Assembly: GCA_050298555.1 (NCBI GenBank)
Contig: JBNKUL010000081.1
Span: forward strand, 1-64,000
Length of the DNA: 64,000 bases
Direction of reading: 5' to 3'
Origin: JAPHSX01 sp050298555
GTDB lineage: Bacteria; Pseudomonadota; Gammaproteobacteria; Thiohalomonadales; Thiohalomonadaceae
Notes under the pieces: generated by a model
What the model saw: only the letters and a program-made list of their open reading frames with translations
Databases searched by the model: none
Told to the model about the DNA's origin: nothing
Program-made: the position numbers and the translations under genes
Shown: positions 41,690-51,095 of the stretch, in pieces
How the letters are laid out: each line of letters starts with the position of its first letter
How positions within the stretch are numbered: position 1 is the first letter of the stretch

Positions 41690-42790
41690 ATGAAAATCAA
41701 GATGATCGCCATTCTCGCCCTGCTGCTGGCCGCGCCGCTGGCACAGGCCGAGCGTATCAAGGACCTGGCCTCCGTCGCCGGGGTGCGCGACAACCAGCTG
41801 CTGGGTTACGGCCTGGTGGTCGGCCTGGACGGCACCGGTGACCAGACCAGCCAGACCCCCTTTACCGTGCAGAGCCTCAAGAGCATGCTGAGCCAGTTGG
41901 GGATCTCCATCCCCGCCGGGGTCAACCCGCAGGTGAAGAATGTGGCGGCAGTCACCGTTAGTGCGGTGCTGCCCGCCTTCTCCAAGCCGGGACAGAATAT
42001 CGACGTCACCGTCTCCTCTATCGGTAACGCCAAGAGCCTGCGTGGCGGCACCCTGCTGATGACCCCGCTGAAGGGCGCAGACGGCGAGGTCTATGCCGTG
42101 GCGCAGGGAAACCTGGTGGTGGGCGGTTTCGGCGCCCAGGGCAGCGATGGCTCCAAGATTACCGTCAACGTTCCCAGCGTTGGCCGTATCCCCAACGGTG
42201 CCAGCGTTGAGCGTGCCGTGGCCAACGCCTTTAATGAGGGGAACCACCTCACCCTCAACCTGCACCGTGCCGATTTCACTACCGCCAACCGTCTGGCCAA
42301 GGCGATTAACGAGACCATCGGCATGGGTACTGCCACCGCCCTGGACGGCTCCTCGGTGCGCGTCAATGCGCCGCGCGACTCCTCGCAACGCGTCTCCTAT
42401 ATCGCCATGCTGGAGAACCTGCAGGTGCAGCCCGGTGAGGCGGCCGCCAAGATTATCGTCAACTCACGCACCGGTACTGTGGTGATCGGCCAGAACGTCA
42501 AGGTGATGCCCGCCGCGGTCTCCCACGGCAGCATGACGGTGACTATCAGCGAAGACCCCACCGTCAGTCAGCCCGCACCGATGGCCGGCGGCCAGACTGC
42601 TGTAGTGCCTGGCAGTGAGGTGACCATTGAGCAGGCGGATGCCCGCATGTTCCTGTTCGACCCGGGTGTCGACCTGCAGGAGATCGTACGTGCCGTCAAC
42701 CAGGTGGGGGCCGCCCCCGGCGACCTGATGGCCATCCTCGAGGCGCTCAAAGAGGCCGGTGCCCTGCGTGCCGAGCTGATTGTCATCTAG
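41690..42790 (+). CDS. flgI: Flagellar P-ring protein FlgI
   Basis: The periplasmic P-ring subunit, 366 residues. A signal peptide (1-20, ending LAQA) precedes ERIKDLASVAGVRDNQLLGYGLVVGLDGTGD. Other landmarks are VTAVLP-type motifs and the C-terminal LFDPGVDLQEIVRAVNQVGA and GDLMAILEALKEAGAL. Its assembly needs FlgA, encoded at 14294. Confidence 0.97.
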   Translation: MKIKMIAILALLLAAPLAQAERIKDLASVAGVRDNQLLGYGLVVGLDGTGDQTSQTPFTVQSLKSMLSQLGISIPAGVNPQVKNVAAVTVSAVLPAFSKPGQNIDVTVSSIGNAKSLRGGTLLMTPLKGADGEVYAVAQGNLVVGGFGAQGSDGSKITVNVPSVGRIPNGASVERAVANAFNEGNHLTLNLHRADFTTANRLAKAINETIGMGTATALDGSSVRVNAPRDSSQRVSYIAMLENLQVQPGEAAAKIIVNSRTGTVVIGQNVKVMPAAVSHGSMTVTISEDPTVSQPAPMAGGQTAVVPGSEVTIEQADARMFLFDPGVDLQEIVRAVNQVGAAPGDLMAILEALKEAGALRAELIVI

Positions 42791-42800
42791 GTAACCCGCC

Positions 42801-43769
42801 ATGCTCGGCTCTGACCTGAAAAGCGCTACCGTCTATACCGACTTCCAGGGGCTCTCCGACCTGCGCCGCGAGGCGGGGCAGAACAGCGAGCAGGCCCTGG
42901 ATAAGACGGCGCGCCAGTTCGAGGCGCTGTTCGTGCAGATGATGCTCAAGAGCATGCGCGAAGCGGGGCAGGGCGAGGGGTTGTTCGACAGCGAGCAGAG
43001 CGACCTCTACCGCGATATGTATGACAAGCAGCTCAGCCTGCACCTCACCGAGCAGGGTGACGGGCTGGGGCTGGCCAAGATGATGGTGCAACAGCTCAAG
43101 GGCGGGCTGCCGCTACAGCCGAGTACGGAGAGCGGCGCCGTGAATGGTACCTTCGCGGTGCCCGAGCGCGGCCTGAGCAGCTTTGAGCTGAAGCCCGAGC
43201 CGCTGAAACCGGTCGAGGGTGTCGCTGCGGAGATTACTAGTGGCAAGGCGTCCGACCCGGTGGAGTTCGACTCCCCCGAGGCCTTTATTGCCGCCCTGGC
43301 CCCCCATGCCGAGAAGGTGGCTGCGGAGCTGGGGGTAGACCCCCGGGCCCTCATCGCCCAGGCCGCGCTGGAGACCGGTTGGGGCAAGGCGGTGATTCGC
43401 CATCCCGACGGCTCCAGCAGCTACAACCTCTTCAATATCAAGGCCGACGGGCGCTGGGACGGCAACACCGTGGCCAAGCAGACCCTGGAGTATCGCGAGG
43501 GTGTGGCCGCCAAAGAATTGGCGCAGTTCCGCTCCTACGACTCGTTGGCCGATAGTTTTGATGACTATGCCAACTTCCTGACCAGTTCTCCCCGCTATGC
43601 CGAGGCGCTGAAGCAGGGCGGCGAGGCGGATCGTTACGTGGAGGAGTTGCAGGATGCAGGTTATGCCACCGACCCGGAGTATGCCCAGAAGATTCAACGC
43701 ATTATGCAGGGTGAGAACCTCGCCTCTTTTGGCGGGCTAAAGGATTCCGCGGTGCAGACGCTATCTTAA
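42801..43769 (+). CDS. flgJ: Flagellar rod-assembly protein / peptidoglycan hydrolase FlgJ
   Basis: A two-domain 322-residue protein. The N-terminal rod-binding part (about 30-100, QFEALFVQMMLKSMREA) serves as rod cap; the C-terminal glucosaminidase-type domain (about 155-310) has LIAQAALETGWGKAV with the catalytic Glu and YNLFNIKADGRWDG, and opens a gap in peptidoglycan for the rod. This fused form is the gamma/betaproteobacterial type. It follows flgI by 10 bases. Confidence 0.96.
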   Translation: MLGSDLKSATVYTDFQGLSDLRREAGQNSEQALDKTARQFEALFVQMMLKSMREAGQGEGLFDSEQSDLYRDMYDKQLSLHLTEQGDGLGLAKMMVQQLKGGLPLQPSTESGAVNGTFAVPERGLSSFELKPEPLKPVEGVAAEITSGKASDPVEFDSPEAFIAALAPHAEKVAAELGVDPRALIAQAALETGWGKAVIRHPDGSSSYNLFNIKADGRWDGNTVAKQTLEYREGVAAKELAQFRSYDSLADSFDDYANFLTSSPRYAEALKQGGEADRYVEELQDAGYATDPEYAQKIQRIMQGENLASFGGLKDSAVQTLS

Positions 43770-43778
43770 CTGATGTGT

Positions 43779-43794
43779 TGGCACGGAAATTGAA
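43779..43794 (+). promoter_or_regulatory. Imperfect sigma-54-like promoter before flgK
   Basis: TGGCACGGAAATTGAA matches the -24 half perfectly but has GA instead of GC at the -12 position. Spacing is right and it is 56 bases before flgK. It may be weak, or flgK may depend on another promoter. Confidence 0.45.
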
Positions 43795-43849
43795 ACATGC
43801 GCTATAGACAAGTTTTTTTGACGCATCATGTAATCGAGGGTAGGCGGCT

Positions 43850-45805
43850 ATGGCTGACCTGTTAAGCATTGGAACATCGGGGCTGTTGGCCTACCAGAGT
43901 GCTCTGGCGACCACCAGCCACAACATCTCCAACGTCAATACCGAGGGCTTTAGTCGCCAGCGGGTTGGTCTGGAGACCCGAATTCCCCAGTCTAGCGGGG
44001 CCGGTTTCTTTGGCCAGGGGGTGCAGACCTCCAGTGTCGAGCGCGTCTATGACGAGTTCCTGGTCGAACAGGTGCGTAGCTACACCTCCAGCAGTAGCCG
44101 CGCCGAGTCATACCACGACCTTGCCAGTCAGATCGACAACATGCTGGCCGATCCCCAGGTGGGTCTGGCCCCTGCGCTGGATGAGTTTTTCAGCTCGGTG
44201 CAGTCGATGGCCGACAGTCCCAGCTCCATTCCGGCTCGTCAGGCGATGCTCAGTACCTCCGAGTCGCTGGTGGATCGCTTCCACTATATAGAGACACGCC
44301 TTAGCGATCTGCAGACCCGTGCCAACTCCCAGATTGAGAATACCGTCGGTGAGGTGAACAAACTTGCCGAGTCGATCGCCCAGCTCAATCAGGAGATCGC
44401 GGTACAGCAGGCCTCCACCGGTGGCAAGGCGCCGAACGACCTGCTGGATCAGCGAGACCTCCTGCTCAAGCAACTCTCCCAGCACGTGAATGTCAGTACC
44501 CTGGACCAGGGTGACGGTATGGTGAATGTCTTCATCGGCTCCGGCCAGGGCATCGTTATCGGCTCCAACACTACCACCTTGAACGTGCGTACCGATGAAT
44601 TCTTCCCTGAGCGTAAGGCGGTGGTCTTCGGGGACGTGAACACCGGGCCTAATATCAACTCGCTGCTGGGTGAGGGCTCTTTGGGGGGGACGCTCGACTT
44701 TATCGACAATGTCCTGGTTCCCGGGCAGCTCTCCTTTGGCCGTCTCGCGATGGGTATGGCCAGTGCCTTCAATGAGCAGCATGCGCTGGGCCTGGATTTG
44801 AATGATGAGGCAGGTGGGGAGTTCTTTGAGGTGCCGCAACCGAATGTGTTGGGTTCCTACACAAACAGTTCCAGTACGATGCCTTCGGTCACCTTGAACA
44901 ACATTGCTGATCTGAGCACCGATGAGTACCTGATCGAATACGATGGGGTCGGTAACTGGCAGGCCCTCAATCTGAAGACCAATGCGGTCACCGCCCTGGT
45001 GGGACCAACCGTGCTCGATGGGGTCGAGGTCGATGTCACTGCGGTCGGTGCGGTGCCTGGTGACAGCTATCGCTTTGTGCTCAGCCCCGCTTCCGAGGCC
45101 GCGCGTGACATTAATCTGAAGATTAATGACCCCTCCAAGATCGCCGCCGCCGGTATCCTTCGTGGCGGTGAGGCGGTGGATGCCAACGGCCAGCCGTTGG
45201 TGCCAAATACCGGCTCCGGCAGCATCGATGAGATCGTGCTCTCCGATAACGCCCTCTATCCGCTGGCGAATGATATTACCCTGGAGTACGACGCCGCCAT
45301 ACCTGCGTTCAATGTCTTCATTGATGGTGACGCGGTGGCCGACGCGGTACTCAACTACGATCCCGCCACCGATAACGGCCAGTTGCTTGCCCCATTTAAC
45401 GTGAATGGTACCGATATTCAGTTGCGTATTTCGGGCGACCCGGCCACCGGGGACCAGTTCACTCTGAGTAATAACACCGGCTCTATTTCAGACAACCGTA
45501 ACGCCCTGGCGCTGGGTAAACTGGGCAGCGAAAAGCTCCTTGTTGGTGGCACCTCCTCTCTACAGCAGTCCTATGGGCAGATGATTGCCGATGTCGGTGC
45601 CAAGACCCACCAGGCCGAGGTGACCCTGGGGGCACAGCAGACGCTGCTGCAGCAGGCTGAGGCAGAAGTGAGCGCGGTTTCCGGTGTCAACCTCGATGAG
45701 GAGGCGGCCAACCTGTTGCGCTACCAGCAGGCCTACCAGGCAAATGCGCAGATGATTAGTGCCGCCAACACCTTGTTCCAGACACTGCTTGATTCAGTGA
45801 GGTAG
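43850..45805 (+). CDS. flgK: Hook-filament junction protein FlgK (HAP1)
   Basis: The first junction protein between hook and filament, 651 residues. N-terminal MADLLSIGTSGLLAYQSALATTSHNISNVNTEGFSRQRV (family block, given by its parts SHNISNVNTEGFSRQRV) and C-terminal VSGVNLDEEAANLLRYQQAYQANAQMISAANTLF (landmarks LDEEAANLLRYQQAYQA) are intact. A long variable middle domain accounts for its size. It is secreted with FlgN as chaperone and is followed 6 bases later by flgL. Confidence 0.96.
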   Translation: MADLLSIGTSGLLAYQSALATTSHNISNVNTEGFSRQRVGLETRIPQSSGAGFFGQGVQTSSVERVYDEFLVEQVRSYTSSSSRAESYHDLASQIDNMLADPQVGLAPALDEFFSSVQSMADSPSSIPARQAMLSTSESLVDRFHYIETRLSDLQTRANSQIENTVGEVNKLAESIAQLNQEIAVQQASTGGKAPNDLLDQRDLLLKQLSQHVNVSTLDQGDGMVNVFIGSGQGIVIGSNTTTLNVRTDEFFPERKAVVFGDVNTGPNINSLLGEGSLGGTLDFIDNVLVPGQLSFGRLAMGMASAFNEQHALGLDLNDEAGGEFFEVPQPNVLGSYTNSSSTMPSVTLNNIADLSTDEYLIEYDGVGNWQALNLKTNAVTALVGPTVLDGVEVDVTAVGAVPGDSYRFVLSPASEAARDINLKINDPSKIAAAGILRGGEAVDANGQPLVPNTGSGSIDEIVLSDNALYPLANDITLEYDAAIPAFNVFIDGDAVADAVLNYDPATDNGQLLAPFNVNGTDIQLRISGDPATGDQFTLSNNTGSISDNRNALALGKLGSEKLLVGGTSSLQQSYGQMIADVGAKTHQAEVTLGAQQTLLQQAEAEVSAVSGVNLDEEAANLLRYQQAYQANAQMISAANTLFQTLLDSVR

Positions 45806-45811
45806 TAAGTC

Positions 45812-46738
45812 ATGCGAATCTCTACCAACGTTATCCAGATGAACAGCCTCAACTCCATGTTGGATCAGCAGGCTGAACTGCATAAAACCCAGCTCCAGCT
45901 GGCCTCGGGCAAGCGTATCCTCACGCCTTCGGACGACCCGACCGCGTCGGCCCTGTCGGTGGACCTGAACCAGTCGAAACAGGAGTTGACTCAGTACCAG
46001 AACAATGTGAGTTATGCGCGTTCGCGGCTGTCGCTGGAGGAGACCTCACTGCAGGCCGCGGTGAATGTACTGCAACGGGTACGCGAACTGGCGGTGCAGG
46101 GGAGCAGTGACAACTACAGTGCCGAACAGCGTCAGTCGCTTGCCGTCGAGGTGCGCCAGCGTCTTGATGAGATGCTGGGAATTGCGAACACCAAGGATGT
46201 CAGCGGTGACTACCTGTTTGCGGGCGGCAAGGGTGGTACCGTGCCGTTTAGCGTAAAGGGCAGCGTCAACGTAGGTGGCAATACCTATAATGTCTACGGC
46301 TATGACGGTGACCAGGTGCAGCGCAAGCTGCAGGTGGGACCGGAGCGGCGAGTCGCCGACAGCGATCATGGTTATGATGTCTTCATCAATATGCGCGACG
46401 CCAATGGCGCACAGATGGACATCTTCGCCATGATCGACGAGATGGCGGTGAAGATGGAGAACGACATCATGGACTCCAAGTCGATAGGTGATTTCGACAA
46501 TGCCATTACACAACTGACTCAGATGCGTGCCCGGGTTGGTTCCAGGGTTAATGCTCTGGATACACAGGAGACGGTGAATAGCGACTTTTTGCTGCGTATC
46601 GATGAGACGATGTCTGACATGCACGACCTCGACTACGCCGAGGCGGTGACTCGCCTGAATACACAGATGGCCGGACTGGACTCGGCACAAAAGGCGTATA
46701 GCAAGGTGCAGGGGATGTCGCTGTTTAACTATATGTGA
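45812..46738 (+). CDS. flgL: Hook-filament junction protein FlgL (HAP3)
   Basis: The second junction protein, 308 residues. MRISTNVIQMNSLNSMLDQQAELHKTQLQLASGKRI (family start, seen as QLASGKRILTPSDDP) and the C-terminal flagellin-like LNTQMAGLDSAQKAYSKVQGMSLFNYM are the landmarks. A small CTGCA/TGCAG inverted repeat (46756-46770) lies just after it; pseB follows after 116 bases. Confidence 0.95.
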   Translation: MRISTNVIQMNSLNSMLDQQAELHKTQLQLASGKRILTPSDDPTASALSVDLNQSKQELTQYQNNVSYARSRLSLEETSLQAAVNVLQRVRELAVQGSSDNYSAEQRQSLAVEVRQRLDEMLGIANTKDVSGDYLFAGGKGGTVPFSVKGSVNVGGNTYNVYGYDGDQVQRKLQVGPERRVADSDHGYDVFINMRDANGAQMDIFAMIDEMAVKMENDIMDSKSIGDFDNAITQLTQMRARVGSRVNALDTQETVNSDFLLRIDETMSDMHDLDYAEAVTRLNTQMAGLDSAQKAYSKVQGMSLFNYM

Positions 46739-46854
46739 TAGATGGTTTTGTCTGCATATATTGCAGATAAACATTCACTTCGTCATACCCCCCTGAATCT
46801 GGTAGGCTCTGCGGTGTTGATGGACAGCGTCCATATATTGAGAGTCAGCAAGCG

Positions 46855-47859
46855 ATGTTAAACGGAAAAACAATTCTAATAACCGGCGGTACCGGTTCCT
46901 TCGGCCACAAATTCACGGAAGTTGTCCTCGAGCGCTACAAGCCGAAAAGGCTCATCATCTTTAGCCGTGATGAGCTCAAGCAGTTCGAGATGAGCCAGCG
47001 CTTTTCCGAAAGCGACTATCCCTGTCTGCGTTATTTTATCGGTGATGTGCGCGATCGCGACCGGCTCTATCGTGCCTTCGAAGGGGTTGATATCGTTATC
47101 CATGCGGCAGCACTCAAGCAGGTGCCGGCCTGTGAGTACAACCCGCTTGAGGCGGTGAAGACCAATGTCGATGGTGCCTCGAATGTGATCGATGCGGCGA
47201 TCGACAAGGGGGTTTCGTCCGTCATCGCCCTAAGCACCGATAAGGCGGCAAATCCGATTAACCTCTACGGGGCAACCAAGCTGGTATCGGATAAGTTGTT
47301 TGTCGCAGCGAACAACATCGTCGGCAAGGGTGATACCAGGTTCTCCGTTGTGCGCTATGGCAACGTCATCGGTTCCAGGGGTTCGGTTGTTCCCTTCTTT
47401 CAGAAGCTGATCGACGAGAAGGCCGATTACCTGCCGATAACCGACGAGCGTATGACCCGTTTCTGGGTGTCATTGCAGCAGGGCGTGGAGTTTGTACTGA
47501 AGAACCTCGAGCGTATGTGTGGCGGCGAGATTTTTGTGCCGAAGATCCCTTCAATTCATATTGTGGACCTGGCTAAGGCCATGGCGCCGGAGATGGAGAC
47601 AAAGATCATCGGCATCCGGCCGGGCGAGAAGCTGCATGAGGTGATGTGCCCCAAGGACGATTCGCACCTCACCATTGAGTTTGAGGATCACTTTGTGATC
47701 TCCCCCTCGATAAAGTTCCATAACAAGAGTGTTGACCGTACGCTCAATGCGATCGGTGAAACGGGTGTGCCCGTTGCGCAGGGTTTTGAGTACAGCTCTG
47801 GTGATAACGAATGGTTCCTCTCCATTGAGGAGATTAATTCGTACAATCACTTCGACTAA
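46855..47859 (+). CDS. pseB: UDP-GlcNAc 4,6-dehydratase (inverting), PseB
   Basis: First enzyme of pseudaminic acid synthesis, making UDP-2-acetamido-2,6-dideoxy-L-arabino-4-hexulose. The 334-residue SDR protein has the NAD loop ITGGTGSFGHKF at about residues 8-19, the SRDELKQFEM block typical of PseB, STDKAANPINLYGATK with the Y-x-x-x-K pair, and GIRPGEKLHEVM. It is separated by 13 kb from pseC, pseF and pseG but sits next to the flagellin genes, which supports a role in flagellin glycosylation. Confidence 0.94.
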   Translation: MLNGKTILITGGTGSFGHKFTEVVLERYKPKRLIIFSRDELKQFEMSQRFSESDYPCLRYFIGDVRDRDRLYRAFEGVDIVIHAAALKQVPACEYNPLEAVKTNVDGASNVIDAAIDKGVSSVIALSTDKAANPINLYGATKLVSDKLFVAANNIVGKGDTRFSVVRYGNVIGSRGSVVPFFQKLIDEKADYLPITDERMTRFWVSLQQGVEFVLKNLERMCGGEIFVPKIPSIHIVDLAKAMAPEMETKIIGIRPGEKLHEVMCPKDDSHLTIEFEDHFVISPSIKFHNKSVDRTLNAIGETGVPVAQGFEYSSGDNEWFLSIEEINSYNHFD

Positions 47860-47922
47860 TAGAGCACACTTCCCGCCACTGTCGATATACGGGCTAGCGC
47901 GTGGAACTTACGTCAGATATCA

Positions 47923-49605
47923 CTACATCTCTCTGAGCAGGGCCGGTACCCTTTCAAAAACCTGATTCCATGACTCATCCGGAGCACGCTCGGGGAGTAC
48001 TGTGTTTGGATACCATGGCAGGTGGTCGGTGCCGAGGGATGGCCATGCCCCCCTGTCGGAGATCTGTAGTGTTCTTACGCCAAGCGCACCAGCCATGGCC
48101 GATACCGCGGTGGCAGCCGTTACCACGCTATCTAGTGCACACATTAATGCTGCAACCTCATCCAGGTCGTTTTTCAGGTCTATCCCCATGTCGTGGATAG
48201 TGATCCCGCTACTCTCTTTAATCAGTTCAAGATCTGAACGGCTGTCGCCGTATTGCAGGTTGATAAAGGTGAACGAGGGATCTGACAGCAGTGGAAGCCA
48301 TTCGGTGAGCTGCGTGTAGTTCCGGCTTCTGAGCGTGGTCATTAGGCCACTACGCCAGCATATGCCAACGGTTTTGCCACCCAGTTTCTGCAACTGCTCT
48401 TTCCAGTGTGCCACCCTGTCGTCTGCCGCTTTTAGGTAACCCTTGTTAGTGGGGAACAGCTCTACACGGCTGCGGTAGCGCCAGGCCAGCATGCTTGCAG
48501 TTGCCTTGAAGTCGGTATTGCTGTTGATGAGTTCCCTGGAGGGGGGCTGGGTGCGCCCGATAAATATGGCGGACGGGAATGAGCGGGAAAAGAGCGAGAT
48601 AAGGCGGGGATCGCATTCAATGATGCACTTCTCCGCCTCTTCGATGATGTCTGGGAACATGTTGGCAAATGCCAGTTCATCCCCAAGGCCCTGTTCGGCC
48701 AGGACGGTAATGGATTTACCCGCTAATGGCTCCTTGTGCCACATCGGCTGTGGGAAACGTTGCTGGTGCTGTTGCACGCTGCCCAGTTTCAAGCGCCATA
48801 GATACTCTTCCCACCCATCTTCCAGATCCCCAAGTTTTAAGGAAAGCATACCTTTGTTGATGTGCACATCGACGCAGTTGGGATCGACTTCCAGGGCCTG
48901 CTCATAGTACTTCATCGCCTCTTGCGGATGATTGAGTGAGGTATAGGCCAAACCGAGAACGTTAAGGGCGTTCACCAAATGGGTCGCTTGAGCACCGCGC
49001 GCAATGGCCGCATCCGCCAAATCTTTGGCTTTTTCGAACTCACCCATGTCTTTGTAGGTAGTGGCCAGTGATACGTAGCTGTTTGGGTTGCCGGGATCAT
49101 GCTGCAGGGCCTTTTCCAGTGCCTGGACTGCCTTGTCGTGCTGATCGCTCTTGTTGAACGCGATGCCAAGGTTGCCGTATGCATTGGCATAATCGGGCTT
49201 GATCCGTAGCGCCTGCCTGAGTAGGGGGATGGCATCATCGTACCTGCCGATATCTATATATAAGGCAGCGAGGTTATTCATCGCCTCCACATACTGCCTA
49301 TTGAGCTTGATCGCCTTGTTGTGGCTCTGTATGGCCTCTTTGTGTTTTCCCAGGCGTCGCTGTGCCAATCCCAGATTGTTCCAGTATTTGGGCTCGCGTT
49401 TACCCTTTTTCGCAGCCCGTTGCAGAAAGCTTTCGGCGAGCTCTGCCTTGCCAATCTGCAGGGAGAGTACCCCAAGGCCATTTAGCGCTTCGGTATTATT
49501 CGGGCTTTGGTCGATAACCTGCTGGTAGGCGGTAAAGGCCCCCTGGATATCGCCTGTGTTATGCAGGGCTCTTGCTTGGTTGAGGAGGGCGTTTATGGTA
49601 TTCAT
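47923..49605 (-). CDS. TPR protein with glycosyltransferase-like domain (flagellin glycosylation candidate)
   Basis: A 560-residue cytoplasmic protein. The N-terminal half (about 5-270) holds about eight TPR repeats, for example PKYWNNLGLAQRRLGKHKEA and YANAYGNLGIAFNKSDQHDK. The C-terminal part (about 285-560) is GT-B/GT9-like: ITVLAEQGLGDELAFANMFP, VGICWRSGL, and VVTAATAVSAMAGALGVRT. Such TPR-transferase proteins beside flagellin genes are candidates for attaching or handling flagellin glycans. It is on the strand opposite to pseB and flagellin and reads away from the flagellin array. The transferase activity is inferred. Confidence 0.75.
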   Translation of the reverse strand: MNTINALLNQARALHNTGDIQGAFTAYQQVIDQSPNNTEALNGLGVLSLQIGKAELAESFLQRAAKKGKREPKYWNNLGLAQRRLGKHKEAIQSHNKAIKLNRQYVEAMNNLAALYIDIGRYDDAIPLLRQALRIKPDYANAYGNLGIAFNKSDQHDKAVQALEKALQHDPGNPNSYVSLATTYKDMGEFEKAKDLADAAIARGAQATHLVNALNVLGLAYTSLNHPQEAMKYYEQALEVDPNCVDVHINKGMLSLKLGDLEDGWEEYLWRLKLGSVQQHQQRFPQPMWHKEPLAGKSITVLAEQGLGDELAFANMFPDIIEEAEKCIIECDPRLISLFSRSFPSAIFIGRTQPPSRELINSNTDFKATASMLAWRYRSRVELFPTNKGYLKAADDRVAHWKEQLQKLGGKTVGICWRSGLMTTLRSRNYTQLTEWLPLLSDPSFTFINLQYGDSRSDLELIKESSGITIHDMGIDLKNDLDEVAALMCALDSVVTAATAVSAMAGALGVRTLQISDRGAWPSLGTDHLPWYPNTVLPERAPDESWNQVFERVPALLREM

Positions 49606-49885
49606 GGCTTGGTATTGTTGTTAGTTTGATGGGGTAGGGGCTTCCTGCGATAGGCTATAGCAGTTGACTAACCCAGACAACTTCCCATCTTGGCATCACT
49701 CAGCGGTTACGGGCCAGGCAAGGTCTTGCGGGTGTCGGAAAATCGTCGCGATAGCAGTCAGACTATCCCGTGTTGACGGAAAAAAAGGTCAATATTCCGT
49801 TGTTTTAGGCCTGCCCCGGTACGAAATCACCCATATACCTTAAATATCGCGCAATACACGGCTCTCATTGCGGCTCTGTAAAAGT

Positions 49886-49901
49886 TGGCACACCCATTGC
49901 A
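49886..49901 (+). promoter_or_regulatory. Sigma-54 promoter for flagellin 1
   Basis: TGGCACACCCATTGCA has GG at 49887-49888 and GC at 49899-49900 with exact spacing, 97 bases before the flagellin. The rest of the 392-base gap 49606-49997 holds the start region of the TPR gene and a leader containing ATTGAC/GTCAAT repeats; no gene is seen. Confidence 0.9.
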
Positions 49902-49997
49902 GGTTAACTACCGAGTTCGTTAACACATTGACTTCTGAGCTGAAACGTCAATTTGTTGACATAAGGTTCAGAGTATATTGATGAAGGAGAAGTCGTC

Positions 49998-50810
49998 ATG
50001 CCAATGGTAATTAACACCAATATCATGTCGCTGAATGCTCAGCGCAACTTGAATAAGACAAACGGCGAACTGGCCACCGCGCTGCAACGCCTCTCATCCG
50101 GTCTGCGTGTTAACAGCGCCAAGGATGATGCGGCAGGCCTGGCTATCGCCGAAACATTGACATCGAAGGTACGCGGTAATGCAGTCGCCATCCGTAATGC
50201 CAACGATGGTATCTCTATCGGTCAGACTGCCGAGGGGGCGCTGGGCCAGATCTCCGGCAACCTGCAGCGTATGCGCGAGATTGCGGTACAGGCGGCCAAC
50301 GCCGGCGTAGATGGCACTCTGCTGCAGGACGAGGTCAACCAGCTGCAGGCGGAGATTGCACGTATCGTCGATTCCACCGAGTTTAATGGTACCCAGCTCC
50401 TTGACGGTACTTCCGGGGCGCTGACCTTCCAGATAGGCTCTGATAATGACCCGAACCATCAGTTGACGGTGAGCACTGCCGATCTGACCGGCATGAACAC
50501 CTACTCTGCGGCGGACGTCACCTCCCAGGGAGCGGCCCAGACCTTGATTGACAATATCGATACCGATATCAATCTCGTGACCACCAAGCGTGCCACCTTC
50601 GGTGCGGTTCAGAACCGCTTCGAGGCGGTGGTCTCCAGCCTGGCCAACTACAACGAGAACCTGGATGCTGCACGCAGCCGTATTATGGATGCGGATTTCG
50701 CCGCCGAGACGGCCGCCCTAAGTCGGGCGCAGATCCTGCAGCAGGCGGGCGTTGGTATGCTGGCTCAGGCCAACAACGTGCCGCAGAACGTGTTGGGCCT
50801 CCTGCAGTAA
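49998..50810 (+). CDS. fliC: Flagellin 1 (divergent, sigma-54-driven)
   Basis: A 270-residue flagellin with short central region. The conserved N-terminal D0/D1 helix (MPMVINTNIMSLNAQRNL, LQRLSSGLRVNSAKDDAAGL) and C-terminal D0 helix (SRAQILQQAGVGMLAQANNVPQNVLGLLQ, landmarks only) are intact. It differs from flagellins 2-4 throughout, most in EGLN/AETLT region, the central segment (GTSGALTFQIGSDNDPN) and ending. It is the only one with a sigma-54 promoter and lacks their two-hairpin leader. A terminator follows. Confidence 0.95.
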   Translation: MPMVINTNIMSLNAQRNLNKTNGELATALQRLSSGLRVNSAKDDAAGLAIAETLTSKVRGNAVAIRNANDGISIGQTAEGALGQISGNLQRMREIAVQAANAGVDGTLLQDEVNQLQAEIARIVDSTEFNGTQLLDGTSGALTFQIGSDNDPNHQLTVSTADLTGMNTYSAADVTSQGAAQTLIDNIDTDINLVTTKRATFGAVQNRFEAVVSSLANYNENLDAARSRIMDADFAAETAALSRAQILQQAGVGMLAQANNVPQNVLGLLQ

Positions 50811-50865
50811 CAGTGCCAATACGGTACCGGCGGGCACCATTCGGGGTCCGCCTTAAATCACCTAT

Positions 50866-50895
50866 AAAAACACGGGTTATCCCGTGTTTTTTTTC
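50866..50895 (+). terminator. Terminator of flagellin 1
   Basis: AAAAACACGGG pairs with CCCGTGTTTTT around TTAT, followed by a T-run of eight or more. Strong rho-independent form. Confidence 0.93.
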
Positions 50896-50974
50896 GTCCC
50901 AATAAAAGTCGAGCGCTACCAGTCGACCGAACAGTCATTGGTATCGGGAAGGCGTTTGGTGTGAAAAATATCGC

Positions 50975-51001
50975 TAAAGTTTTCGCGTGATCAGGCGATA
51001 A
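50975..51001 (+). promoter_or_regulatory. Sigma-28 promoter of flagellin 2
   Basis: TAAAGTTT, 11 bases, GGCGATAA: one mismatch from consensus in total. Confidence 0.93.
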
Positions 51002-51012
51002 CTAGTAGCGGA

Positions 51013-51076
51013 GGCAGTGAATATCATTTCCCAGATATATCTGCCAGGAATTACTGCCACCGTCGATGTGCGGTGG
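51013..51076 (+). promoter_or_regulatory. Two-hairpin 5' leader of flagellin 2
   Basis: Hairpin 1 pairs GGCAG (51013-51017) with CTGCC (51041-51045), extended by ATAT/ATAT; hairpin 2 pairs CCACCG (51057-51062) with CGGTGG (51071-51076). GAGGAG follows just after. Hairpin 1 begins exactly 12 bases after the -10 box, so it is at the mRNA's 5' end. The stems differ in sequence from those of flagellins 3 and 4 but keep pairing. Confidence 0.7.
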
Positions 51077-51095
51077 TCGAAGAGGAGATAGAGCC

